A stretch of DNA of 64,000 nt from contig NZ_AP022574.1 of NCBI RefSeq assembly GCF_010729305.1, forward strand, positions 4,278,001 to 4,342,000, written 5' to 3'. The stretch is from Mycolicibacterium psychrotolerans (GTDB taxonomy: Bacteria; Actinomycetota; Actinomycetes; Mycobacteriales; Mycobacteriaceae). A model generated the notes under the pieces. The model worked only from the letters and a program-made list of their open reading frames with translations. It made no database searches and was not told the DNA's origin. Of this stretch, positions 30,530-40,730 are shown one piece after another. Within the stretch, counting starts at the first letter, position 1. Each line of letters starts with the position of its first letter. Made by a program: the position numbers and the translations under genes.

Positions 30530-32344
30530 TGCGGGCGTGGCCGCGTGGGTGCGCCGCTGCGTTTCGAGCAGCTCGGACATCTGCGCGGCGGGCAGCGGCC
30601 GGCTGAAGTAGAACCCCTGGGCCACCCGGCAGCCGTACTCGCGCAGCCGGTCCACGACCTCGGCGTTCTCCACGCCCTCGGCCACCGGTGTCAGGCCCAG
30701 CGCGTGGGCCATCCCGATGACGGTGCGCACGATCGTCGCCGACGTCGGATGCGTCAGGATCTGAGCGATGAACTCCCGGTCGAGCTTGACCTGGTCCACC
30801 GGCAGGTCGCGCAGATGCCCCAGCGCGGAGTAGCCGCTACCGAAATCGTCGAGAGCAACGCGGACGCCGCTGTCGCGCAAGGCTTCCAATGCTGAGCGCG
30901 TCCCCGACATGTCGGCCGGCAGCCGGTCTTCGGTGATCTCGACGATCAGCGCCTCCGGTGGCAACCCCCGCCGCTGCAGGCCCGCGGTGATGGCCGGGCC
31001 GAGCTCCGGGTCGCTGATCGTCGGAGCGAAGACGTTGACCCCCACCGGAATACGGAAACCCTCGGCGTACCACCGCACGGCGTCGTCGAGGGCGAGATCG
31101 AGCACCGCGTCGGTCAGCGCCCTCATCAGCACGCGCTGATTGACCAGCGGCAGGAACTGGTCCGGGCCGAGTATTCCCCGGCACGGGTGGGGCCATCGGA
31201 TCAGGGCCTCCACGCCGACGATCCGCCGGGTGTGCAGATCGAACTGCGGTTGGTAGAGCATGCGCAGACCCGAGTGGTCGATCGCGTCGCGCAGTTCGTC
31301 GAGCATGGGGGAAACGGCGACAGGAGCGGGGGCCGCCGCGGCAGCGCCGGCGCGCAGCCGGCGATTCTCTCCGAGGATGAGGAACTGCCGGATCACCACG
31401 GCCGCCACGATCACCGCCACGGCCACGAACACCGGCCCCAACCCCGCGATCAGGACCGGGGTGCACAGCACCGCCGACAGCGGCACCGGCACATAGGGCA
31501 GCCATCTCGACACCACCGTCGTCTGCGAGCCCGCCGGCACGGACGATTCGCGCGCAGCGGCCAACGCGGCGAACGCGAGCAGCGAGAATCCCCACGCCCA
31601 TCCGATGGCGATATCGTGGTGGTCGTTGTAGCCGTCCGTGGCGGTCAGATAGCCGAACGCGGTGTCGGAGGCGGCGATCGCGACCAGCCCGGCGGTCATC
31701 AGGGCCAGGTATGGACGCCGGGACGCCGCGGCGCGCAGACACATCAGCGCGGCGACGGTGATCAGGGCGATGTCGACGACCGGATAGACGAGCGCGAACG
31801 CCACCGACACCACATCGTGGCCCTGCGCCGCGTACACCGTTTCGAGCCACGTCACCCAGGCGGCGCCGAAGATCGCCGCCGCGACGATCAGCCCGTCCAG
31901 CAACACCCGGAGCTGGGTGCCCGCCGGCGAGGCGGTGAGCAACAGGATCAGGCACAGCCCGGCGCCGACGAGAAACGACAGGTAGCCAGCGTCGGCCCAC
32001 GACGGAAACGGTGCGGTGCCGGCAACGAGGTCGTAATAGCTCCACATGGCCTCCCCCGCGGCCCAACCGGCGGTTCCGGTGGCGAGGAACACCCAGGCGG
32101 CACGGTCTCGGCCACGCAGGACGAACGCCGCGCGGCCGGCACAGAAAGCCGCGCCGAGCGCGAAGAACGCCAGCCCGACGTCATCGAGAACGCGGATGAC
32201 GGGCGGGCCACCCCAACCGCCGATCAACCAGGCGCCATACCCGGCGCCGACGATCACAGCACCCGCCGCCACCCCCGGAGGAACGGCACCCGAGGAGCTT
32301 AGCAACTCGAGGAACCGGGAGAAACCAAGCAAGACGGGCCACAC
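30500..32344 (-). CDS. Membrane EAL-domain protein without GGDEF (c-di-GMP phosphodiesterase-like)
   Basis: A 614-residue paralogue of the protein at 1350-3686. The N-terminal nine-helix part is alike, even to the exit segment GENRRLRAG (GGDEF protein: WENRRLLTA). Directly after it, a 15-residue Ala-rich linker leads into the EAL domain: EALIRW from residue 379, LDDFGSGYSALGHLRDLP and an intact catalytic set. The GGDEF domain has been cleanly lost, so only phosphodiesterase (or binding) activity is expected. GTG 32344 has no obvious ribosome-binding site. It is inserted between msrB and hemQ relative to M. tuberculosis order. Confidence 0.85.
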   Translation of the reverse strand: MWPVLLGFSRFLELLSSSGAVPPGVAAGAVIVGAGYGAWLIGGWGGPPVIRVLDDVGLAFFALGAAFCAGRAAFVLRGRDRAAWVFLATGTAGWAAGEAMWSYYDLVAGTAPFPSWADAGYLSFLVGAGLCLILLLTASPAGTQLRVLLDGLIVAAAIFGAAWVTWLETVYAAQGHDVVSVAFALVYPVVDIALITVAALMCLRAAASRRPYLALMTAGLVAIAASDTAFGYLTATDGYNDHHDIAIGWAWGFSLLAFAALAAARESSVPAGSQTTVVSRWLPYVPVPLSAVLCTPVLIAGLGPVFVAVAVIVAAVVIRQFLILGENRRLRAGAAAAAPAPVAVSPMLDELRDAIDHSGLRMLYQPQFDLHTRRIVGVEALIRWPHPCRGILGPDQFLPLVNQRVLMRALTDAVLDLALDDAVRWYAEGFRIPVGVNVFAPTISDPELGPAITAGLQRRGLPPEALIVEITEDRLPADMSGTRSALEALRDSGVRVALDDFGSGYSALGHLRDLPVDQVKLDREFIAQILTHPTSATIVRTVIGMAHALGLTPVAEGVENAEVVDRLREYGCRVAQGFYFSRPLPAAQMSELLETQRRTHAATPALLTRGHQTQ

Positions 32345-32393
32345 GGTGTTTGCTGCGACCGACTAGTACCCCGCGAATAGGGTAGAAAGACCC

Positions 32394-32419
32394 TTGAACT
32401 GCGCACTGTGCGCGTTCAA
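32394..32419 (-). terminator. Inverted repeat downstream of the hem operon
   Basis: TTGAAC(T)GCGCAC and GTGCGCGTTCAA are 12-base arms with one bulged T and a one-base centre. On the minus strand the hairpin is followed by GGGTCTTTCT, fitting a terminator after hemQ; an operator for the EAL gene is the alternative. Confidence 0.45.
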
Positions 32420-32472
32420 ATTATTTGCAAAGACATCAATTGTTGCCCCGCAGAACCCAGCACAGCAAAGTG

Positions 32473-33177
32473 TCAGGGCAGCGCGTTCACCAATTTCTCC
32501 ACCGAAACCCGCGGCCCGGTGAAGAACGGGGTCTCCTCGCGCACGTGCCGCCGGGCGTCGGTGGCCCGCAGGTCACGCATCAGATCCACGATGCGGTGCA
32601 GTTCCGGTGCCTCGAAGGCCAGCAGCCACTCGTAGTCGCCGAGGGCGAACGCCGGCACGGTGTTGGCGCGAACGTCCTTGTAGCCGCGGGCGGCCATGCC
32701 ATGCTCGGCGAGCATGCGGCGGCGTTCCTCGTCGGGCAGCAGGTACCACTCGAGCGACCGCACGAACGGATACACGCAGATGTAGGCGCCGGGCTCCTCG
32801 CCCGCCAGGAACGCCGGAATATGGCTCTTGTTGAATTCGGCCGGCCGGTGCAGCGCCACATTGCTCCACACCGGGGTCGACGCGCGGCCCAGCGTGGTCG
32901 TGCGTCGGAAGTCGGCGTAGGTGGCCTGCAGCGCCTCGATGGTCTCGGCGTGCGTCCACATCATGAAGTCGGCGTCGGCGCGCATGCCGGCGACGTCGTA
33001 CAGCCCGCGCACGACGACGCCGTTGTCCTCCTGGTGCTTGAGGAACGTCGCGGTCTCGTCGACCACGGCGGCCCGCGCGTCGTCCCCGTCGGCCAGCACC
33101 CCGGGCTTCACCGCGAACACCGAGAACATCAGGTAGCGGATGGTGGAGTTGATCGCGTCGAAGTCGAGCTTGGCCAT
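32473..33177 (-). CDS. hemQ: HemQ, coproheme decarboxylase (chlorite-dismutase fold)
   Basis: A 234-residue protein of the actinobacterial HemQ group: NSTIRYLMFSVF at the start, AEFNKSHIPAFLAGEEPG, EWYLLPDEERRRMLAEHGMA (with the proximal haem-ligand His) and GDYEWLLAFEAPE. HemQ decarboxylates coproheme to haem b in the last step of the coproporphyrin-dependent pathway. ATG 33177 is four bases after the hemY stop, so hemE-hemY-hemQ form one operon in the order of Rv2678c-Rv2676c. Confidence 0.93.
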   Translation of the reverse strand: MAKLDFDAINSTIRYLMFSVFAVKPGVLADGDDARAAVVDETATFLKHQEDNGVVVRGLYDVAGMRADADFMMWTHAETIEALQATYADFRRTTTLGRASTPVWSNVALHRPAEFNKSHIPAFLAGEEPGAYICVYPFVRSLEWYLLPDEERRRMLAEHGMAARGYKDVRANTVPAFALGDYEWLLAFEAPELHRIVDLMRDLRATDARRHVREETPFFTGPRVSVEKLVNALP

Positions 33178-33181
33178 GGCC

Positions 33182-34537
33182 CTATGGTGCCACGATCGCC
33201 GCGACGGCCCGGGTCGCGGCCGCCACACAGGCGGGCACCCCGATGCCGTCGAGGTAGGCGCCTGCGACCGCCAGCCCGGCGGGCAGGCCCGCACGCAGGT
33301 CCGCAACGAGTTCGGCGTGCCGCGGACCGTACTGCGGCATCGCGTCGAGCCATCGGACCACCCTGCTGTCCTCGGGTGCGACGGTGATTCCGAACAGCGT
33401 CGTCAGATCCTGCTCGGACCAGGTGAGCAGCTCCTCATCGCCCGCCCGGCGGGCCAGATCGTCACCGAACCGGCCGAACGACAGGCGCACCAGCTCGACC
33501 GATCCACGCCGCCCCCATTTACGCGACGACAGGGTGACCGCCTTGGTGTGCAGGCGACCGCGGCCCGCCACCAGAACCCCGGACTGCTCGGGCAGCGGCG
33601 TGCCCCCGGGCAGTGCGAGCGCCACCACCGCTGCGGAGGCGACCTTGATGCGGCGGGCCGCCGCGGCGGTGCGCGGGGCCACGTCGTCGACCAGCGGCGC
33701 AAGCCGGGGCGCCGGCACCGCCAGCAGGACCGCGTCAGCGGGCCATCGCACCCCCTCGTCGTCGACGACCTCCCAGCCCTGCGCGGCCGGTCGCACGTCG
33801 GCGACGGCCACCTGCGCCCAGGTCAGGCGTGAGCGGCGGATCAGCTCGTCGATCAGCACGGTGTAGCCGCCCTCGATCGCGCCGAACACGGACCCGGGCT
33901 GTGGCGGCGGCAGCGCCGTGACGACCGCCTCGGTGAGGCTGCGGGCGCCGCGGTCCAGCGCCGTGGCGATCGTCGGGGCCGCCGAACGCAACCCGATCGT
34001 CGCCGCCGATCCCGCGTAGACACCGGCCAGCAGGGGATCCACCGACCGGGTCACGACCTGTTCGCCGAACCGGTCGCCGACGAGATCGGCGACCGTCGGG
34101 TCGGCGCCCGGGCTCCACGCCAGCGGGCGCCGGGGCTCGTCGAGCATCCAGCGGATCGTCGCGTCGTCCACCAGACCGGTGAGCGCGGAGGGCCGCGACG
34201 GGATGCCGTTGACCGTGTCCTTGGGCAGCGGGTGTGTCCGGCCCTCGCTGTAGATCAGCGGCCGCGCCCCCGTCGTCGTGAGCGCTCTGCCCGACAGCCC
34301 CAGCTCCCCCAGCAGCGCGGGGACCTCGGGCCTGCGGGTGACGAACGCCTCGGCGCCGACGTCGAGTGGCTGCCCGCCGATCCGTTCGGTGCGCAGCACC
34401 CCGCCCAGCCGGTCGGCCGGGTCCAGAAGCGTGATCGACGCATCCGGGCCGGCCGCGACACGCAACCGGTACGCGGCGACGAGACCCGAAATACCGCCGC
34501 CCACAACGCAATACCGGGCGCCCCTGGGCGCGCTCAC
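33182..34537 (-). CDS. hemY: Coproporphyrinogen III / protoporphyrinogen oxidase HemY (CgoX)
   Basis: A 451-residue FAD enzyme. GARYCVVGGGISGLVAAYRL is the nucleotide-binding start, followed by DRLGGVLRTERIGGQPLDVG, the central substrate domain and the closing FAD segment LAVAGAYLDGIGVPACV. In actinobacteria it oxidises coproporphyrinogen III to coproporphyrin III. GTG 34537 overlaps the hemE stop by four bases (GTGA), giving translational coupling. The frame is open far upstream into hemE, but that extension is an antisense-like shadow. Confidence 0.93.
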   Translation of the reverse strand: MSAPRGARYCVVGGGISGLVAAYRLRVAAGPDASITLLDPADRLGGVLRTERIGGQPLDVGAEAFVTRRPEVPALLGELGLSGRALTTTGARPLIYSEGRTHPLPKDTVNGIPSRPSALTGLVDDATIRWMLDEPRRPLAWSPGADPTVADLVGDRFGEQVVTRSVDPLLAGVYAGSAATIGLRSAAPTIATALDRGARSLTEAVVTALPPPQPGSVFGAIEGGYTVLIDELIRRSRLTWAQVAVADVRPAAQGWEVVDDEGVRWPADAVLLAVPAPRLAPLVDDVAPRTAAAARRIKVASAAVVALALPGGTPLPEQSGVLVAGRGRLHTKAVTLSSRKWGRRGSVELVRLSFGRFGDDLARRAGDEELLTWSEQDLTTLFGITVAPEDSRVVRWLDAMPQYGPRHAELVADLRAGLPAGLAVAGAYLDGIGVPACVAAATRAVAAIVAP

Positions 34538-35598
34538 AGCTCGTGCACCAGCGCTACGGCCTCGGTGATGACATCGGGGTCGGTGGCGGGCAGCACGCCG
34601 TGACCGAGGTTGAACACATGGCCGACCGCGCCGGCGTCGACGGCCCGCCTGCCGTCCTCGACGACTGCGCGCACCGCCCGCTCGACCACCGGGCGGCCCG
34701 CGAGCAGCACCACGGGATCGAGGTTGCCCTGCAGCGCGGTACCCCGCTGCACCCGGCCCGCGGCGTCGGTGAGCGAGGTGCGCCAGTCCACGCCGACCAC
34801 CGCCGGCGCCCCGTGGCCCGCCACGGCTTCCGACATCGCACCGAGAAGCTCGGCCGTCCCGACCCCGAAGTGCGTCATGGGGACCCCGTGCCCGGCGAGC
34901 GCGGTGAACACCCGCGCACTGTGGGGCAGCACGTAGGTGCGGTAGTCGGCCAGCGACAGGGTCCCAGCCCAGGAGTCGAAGACCTGGATGGCGTCGACAC
35001 CCGCCTCGATCTGGGTGCGCAGGAACGCGATCGTCACCTCCGTCAGCGCGGTCATCAGCGCGTTCCACGTGTCCGTCGCCCCGAGCATCATCGCCTTGGT
35101 GTGCTCGTGGTTGCGGCTCGGACCGCCTTCGACCAGATACGACGCCAGCGTGAACGGCGCTCCGGCGAACCCGATCAGCGGCACGTCGCCCAGCTCGCCC
35201 ACCAACTGGCCGATCGCCGCCGCGACCGGCGCGACCTGCTGGGGGTCCAGCGCCGCGACGGCCCCGACGTCGGCCAGGGTGCGGATCGGGTGCTCGATGA
35301 CGGGCCCGACGTCGGGCACGATGTCCAGCGCGATCCCGGCCGCCCGCAGCGGCACGACGATGTCGGAGAACAGGATCGCCGCATCCACGTCGTGGCGCCG
35401 CACCGGCTGCAGCGTGATCTCGGTGATCAGGTCCGCGTCGAAGCAGGCCTGCATCATCGTGTTCTTGGCCCGCAGCGCCCGGTATTCGGGCAGCGACCGC
35501 CCTGCCTGCCGCATCATCCACACCGGTATGCGGGTGGGCTTGCGGCCGGCGACGGCAGCCAGGTAGGGCGATTCGGGCAGCTCGCGGCGCGTGTTCAT
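34534..35598 (-). CDS. hemE: Uroporphyrinogen decarboxylase HemE
   Basis: A 354-residue enzyme with the invariant N-terminal motif RIPVWMMRQAGRSLPEYR, the second signature IGFAGAPFTLASYLVEGG and DSWAGTLS. It converts uroporphyrinogen III to coproporphyrinogen III. It is the first gene of the hemE-hemY-hemQ operon. The ATG at 35598 matches the family N-terminus. The enoyl-CoA hydratase gene that follows hemE in M. tuberculosis is absent here. Confidence 0.95.
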   Translation of the reverse strand: MNTRRELPESPYLAAVAGRKPTRIPVWMMRQAGRSLPEYRALRAKNTMMQACFDADLITEITLQPVRRHDVDAAILFSDIVVPLRAAGIALDIVPDVGPVIEHPIRTLADVGAVAALDPQQVAPVAAAIGQLVGELGDVPLIGFAGAPFTLASYLVEGGPSRNHEHTKAMMLGATDTWNALMTALTEVTIAFLRTQIEAGVDAIQVFDSWAGTLSLADYRTYVLPHSARVFTALAGHGVPMTHFGVGTAELLGAMSEAVAGHGAPAVVGVDWRTSLTDAAGRVQRGTALQGNLDPVVLLAGRPVVERAVRAVVEDGRRAVDAGAVGHVFNLGHGVLPATDPDVITEAVALVHEL

Positions 35599-35683
35599 CG
35601 ATTCCTATGCTGCCATGCCCGCTGGCCTCCGATTCGGCGCGCCATGAGCACAGACCTGTGGAAATGGGCTAGCGTCTTTCGGC

Positions 35684-36265
35684 GTGACCACCGCTGAACC
35701 GGCTCAATTCCGTGAAGCGGTGGCGGCGATGAATGCCACCACCGTGCGACCGGAGATCGAGCTGGGGCCGATCCGCCCACCACAGCGCCTGGCGCCCTAC
35801 AGCTACGCGCTGGGCGCCGAGGTCAAGCATGCCGAGGCCGCGATCGTCCCGGAACGCTCCGACGGCGACGCCTTCGGCCGGCTGATCCTGCTGCACGATC
35901 CCGAGGGCGCCGACGCCTGGGACGGCACCATGCGGCTGGTCGCCTACATCCAGGCCGACCTGGACTCCAGCGAGGCGGTGGACCCGCTGCTGCCCGAGGT
36001 GGCCTGGAGCTGGCTGGTCGACGCGCTCGCCGAGCGCTCGGAACACCTCACCGCGCTGGGCGGCACCGTCACCGCGACGACGTCGGTGCGCTACGGCGAC
36101 ATCTCCGGCCCGCCGCGCGCGCACCAGCTGGAGCTGCGGGCGTCCTGGACCGCGACGACTCTCGACCTCGGTCCGCATGTCGAAGCGTTCTGCGACGTGC
36201 TCGAGCACGCCGCCGGACTGCCGCCGGCCGGGGTGACCGACCTGGGCTCGCGCACCCGCGCGTGA
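35684..36265 (+). CDS. DUF3000-family protein
   Basis: A 193-residue conserved actinobacterial protein of unknown function (Rv2680 position). Recognisable stretches are FREAVAAMNATTVRPEIELG, YALGAEVKHAEA and VAWSWLVDALAERSEHLTAL. It is soluble and without a signal. GTG 35684 follows a short leader; the divergent hemE promoter shares the 85-base gap. RNase D follows two bases later, and the pairing of these two genes is stable across mycobacteria. Confidence 0.85.
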   Translation: MTTAEPAQFREAVAAMNATTVRPEIELGPIRPPQRLAPYSYALGAEVKHAEAAIVPERSDGDAFGRLILLHDPEGADAWDGTMRLVAYIQADLDSSEAVDPLLPEVAWSWLVDALAERSEHLTALGGTVTATTSVRYGDISGPPRAHQLELRASWTATTLDLGPHVEAFCDVLEHAAGLPPAGVTDLGSRTRA

Positions 36266-36266
36266 C

Positions 36267-37544
36267 GTGATGACCGATTCCGACACCGCCGGCGTCGACT
36301 CCGACGCCGAAGTCCCCGAGACCGACGCCGTCCCGCTGCTGGCCCCCCGCGACGGCGTGCCGGGCGTTTCCGTCAGTCGCAGCGAGATCAGCAGGGCCGC
36401 AGACCTTCTTGCCTCGGGCACCGGCCCGTTCGCCGTCGACGCCGAGCGCGCGTCGGGTTTCCGCTACTCCAACCGCGCCTATCTGGTGCAGATCCGCCGG
36501 GCCGGGGCCGGCACCGTGCTGATCGACCCGGTCAGCCATGGCGGTGACGCGCTGGAGGTGCTTGCCCCGCTGGCCGAGGTGCTCGCCGAGGACCAGTGGG
36601 TGCTGCACGCCGCCGACCAGGACCTGCCGTGCCTGGCCGAGATCGGCATGCAGCCGCCCTCGCTCTACGACACCGAGCTCGCCGGACGGCTGGCCAACTT
36701 CGACCGGGTGAACCTCGCCTCGATGGTTCAGCAGCTGCTGGGTTATCAGCTCACCAAGGGCCACGGCGCCGCTGACTGGTCGAAGCGGCCGCTGCCCGAC
36801 GACTGGCTCAACTACGCCGCGCTGGACGTCGAGGTACTGACCGAATTGCGCGACGCGATCGACGCGCTGCTGAGCGAACAGGGCAAGACGGACTGGGCGC
36901 GGCAGGAGTTCGAGTACCTGCGCACCGCCGAGAGTTCACCCACCCGCAGGGACCGGTGGCGGCGCACGTCCGGCATCCACAAGGTCCGCGATCCGCGCAC
37001 GCTGGCGGCGGTGCGTGAGCTGTGGCTCACCCGCGACCAGATCGCCCGCCGCCGCGATATCGCCCCGGGGCGCATCCTGCCCGACAGCGCGATCATCACC
37101 GCCGCCACCACCAACCCCGACACGGTCGAGAAGCTGACCGCGCTGCCGGTGTTCGGCGGCTCCCGTCAGCGGCGCAGCGCGCAGGTGTGGCTCGACGCGC
37201 TCGAACGCGCGCGCAACGCCGAACCGCCGTCGGCCCAGGAGCCGTCCAACGGCCCGCCGCCCGCGTCCCGCTGGGCGCGGCGCAAACCCGAGGCGGCGGC
37301 CCGGCTGGAGGCCGCCCGCACAGCGATCAACGAACGGGCACAACAGATTTCAGTCCCGCCAGAGAACCTGCTCTCCCCCGATATCGTGCGCAGGCTGTGC
37401 TGGGACTGGGTGGCGGTCGACGACACCGCAGGCGCCGTCGAAGCGTTCCTCGCCGCGACCACCGCCCGGCAGTGGCAGCGCGAACTGACGGTGCCCGTGC
37501 TGACCGCGGCGTTGACGGCGGCGGAGCCTACCAGCTCGCCGTGA
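36267..37544 (+). CDS. Ribonuclease D family 3'-5' exonuclease with HRDC domain
   Basis: A 425-residue protein. The DEDD exonuclease core shows FAVDAERASGFRYS (Exo I, DAE in place of the usual DTE), WVLHAADQDLPCLAEIG (Exo II) and NYAALDVEVLTELRD (Exo III). An HRDC-like helical domain follows about residue 220 (AAVRELWLTRDQIARRRDIA). It trims stable RNA 3' ends, including tRNA precursors. Start GTG 36267 is followed directly by ATG 36270, either of which may be used. Position equals Rv2681. Confidence 0.9.
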   Translation: MMTDSDTAGVDSDAEVPETDAVPLLAPRDGVPGVSVSRSEISRAADLLASGTGPFAVDAERASGFRYSNRAYLVQIRRAGAGTVLIDPVSHGGDALEVLAPLAEVLAEDQWVLHAADQDLPCLAEIGMQPPSLYDTELAGRLANFDRVNLASMVQQLLGYQLTKGHGAADWSKRPLPDDWLNYAALDVEVLTELRDAIDALLSEQGKTDWARQEFEYLRTAESSPTRRDRWRRTSGIHKVRDPRTLAAVRELWLTRDQIARRRDIAPGRILPDSAIITAATTNPDTVEKLTALPVFGGSRQRRSAQVWLDALERARNAEPPSAQEPSNGPPPASRWARRKPEAAARLEAARTAINERAQQISVPPENLLSPDIVRRLCWDWVAVDDTAGAVEAFLAATTARQWQRELTVPVLTAALTAAEPTSSP

Positions 37545-38433
37545 CCCGCTCGACGTGCGCGAGGAAGTGCTGCAGCACCGCCTCGGGCGCTTCGATCTGC
37601 GGCCAGTGCCCGATGTCGTCGGCGAGCATCACGACGTCGGCTTCGGGGACGACCTCGGCGTAGCGGCGCGCCATGTGGGCACCGGAGTTGGGGTCGACGG
37701 GCCCGTCGATCAGCCGCATCGGCACCGAGGTCTCCCGCATGGCGCGTACCCACCGGTTGCGGTGGGTACGGCGGTCGTCGAGGAATCGCCCGACCTGGTG
37801 CAGCACCCGCTTCCCGTCATTCCACTCGAGGATCTCGTGGAACGTCTGCATCATCTCCCGCGTCGGCTTGGTGTTCGGGCCGAACATCTCGTTGATGGTC
37901 GGCTCGAGCACGCGGCGCGACAGCGCGCTGCCCTGCAGCGGACTCATCAGGTCGCCCAGTGGCGTCCCCGACATCAGCTTCTGCATCAGGCGCGGCGTGT
38001 AGGCCTCGGTGAACAGCCCGCCGTTGAGCCAGGTGATCGACTCGATGTCCCAGCCAGCATAGGCCTGCTCACCGAACACCTTGCGGGCCAACAGTTCCTG
38101 GGCCACGGAGTCGCCGAGGTCGTGGGCCAGCACGTGTGCCGAGTGCACACCGAGGTCGGCCAGCAGTGCCTCGTGCATGTCGGCATGGTCACCGACCGTG
38201 TATCGGTAGGCACTCGGCTTGGCCGAGAAGCCCATGCCCATCATGTCGGGCGCGATGACGCGGAAACGGGACGTCAACGCCGGCCACAGCGCCGCCCAGT
38301 CATAGCTGTTGAACGGGTAGCCGTGCACCAGCAGCAGAGCCGGGCCCTGCCCCTCGCAGCGGTAGAAGACGTCGAAGCCGAGGTAGTCGAAATACTGTCC
38401 GGCAGCCTTCCACCGTTCCAGCGCGGGATCCAC
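37528..38433 (-). CDS. Alpha/beta-hydrolase, epoxide-hydrolase/dehalogenase-like
   Basis: A 301-residue enzyme. LLLVHGYPFNSYDW is the oxyanion loop, and LAHDLGDSVAQ is a nucleophile elbow with Asp, the hallmark of epoxide hydrolases and haloalkane dehalogenases rather than esterases. The C-terminal LADDIGHWPQIEAPE supplies the catalytic His. A cap region (140-215) lies between. The substrate is unknown. GTG 38433. The 3' end overlaps RNase D by 17 bases; the gene is an insertion relative to the M. tuberculosis order. Confidence 0.82.
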   Translation of the reverse strand: MDPALERWKAAGQYFDYLGFDVFYRCEGQGPALLLVHGYPFNSYDWAALWPALTSRFRVIAPDMMGMGFSAKPSAYRYTVGDHADMHEALLADLGVHSAHVLAHDLGDSVAQELLARKVFGEQAYAGWDIESITWLNGGLFTEAYTPRLMQKLMSGTPLGDLMSPLQGSALSRRVLEPTINEMFGPNTKPTREMMQTFHEILEWNDGKRVLHQVGRFLDDRRTHRNRWVRAMRETSVPMRLIDGPVDPNSGAHMARRYAEVVPEADVVMLADDIGHWPQIEAPEAVLQHFLAHVERVTASW

Positions 38434-38456
38434 ATTGTGCAGCCTAACGACGTTGT

Positions 38457-40619
<2,163 letters not shown>

Positions 40620-40635
40620 TGCGACTCCCTGGCGC

Positions 40636-40729
40636 TCAGCGGAACGCGGCGGTACCCGTGAGGGCCTGCCCGATCATCAGAGTATGCATCTCGCTGGTGT
40701 CAGCGCGGCCGAGATGCACGGCGAGCCGG
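40636..40729 (-). pseudogene. C-terminal tail fossil of an acyl-CoA dehydrogenase
   Basis: Between dxs and the E1 gene, a minus-strand frame ends at 40636-40638 and reads LAVHLGRADTSEMHTL then MIGQALTGTAAFR. This is the last helix and closing TG.xAF motif of acyl-CoA dehydrogenases (glutaryl-CoA dehydrogenase-like). No start and no upstream domain remain; dxs occupies that place. It marks a deletion that removed the body of the gene. Confidence 0.6.
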
Positions 40730-40730
40730 G

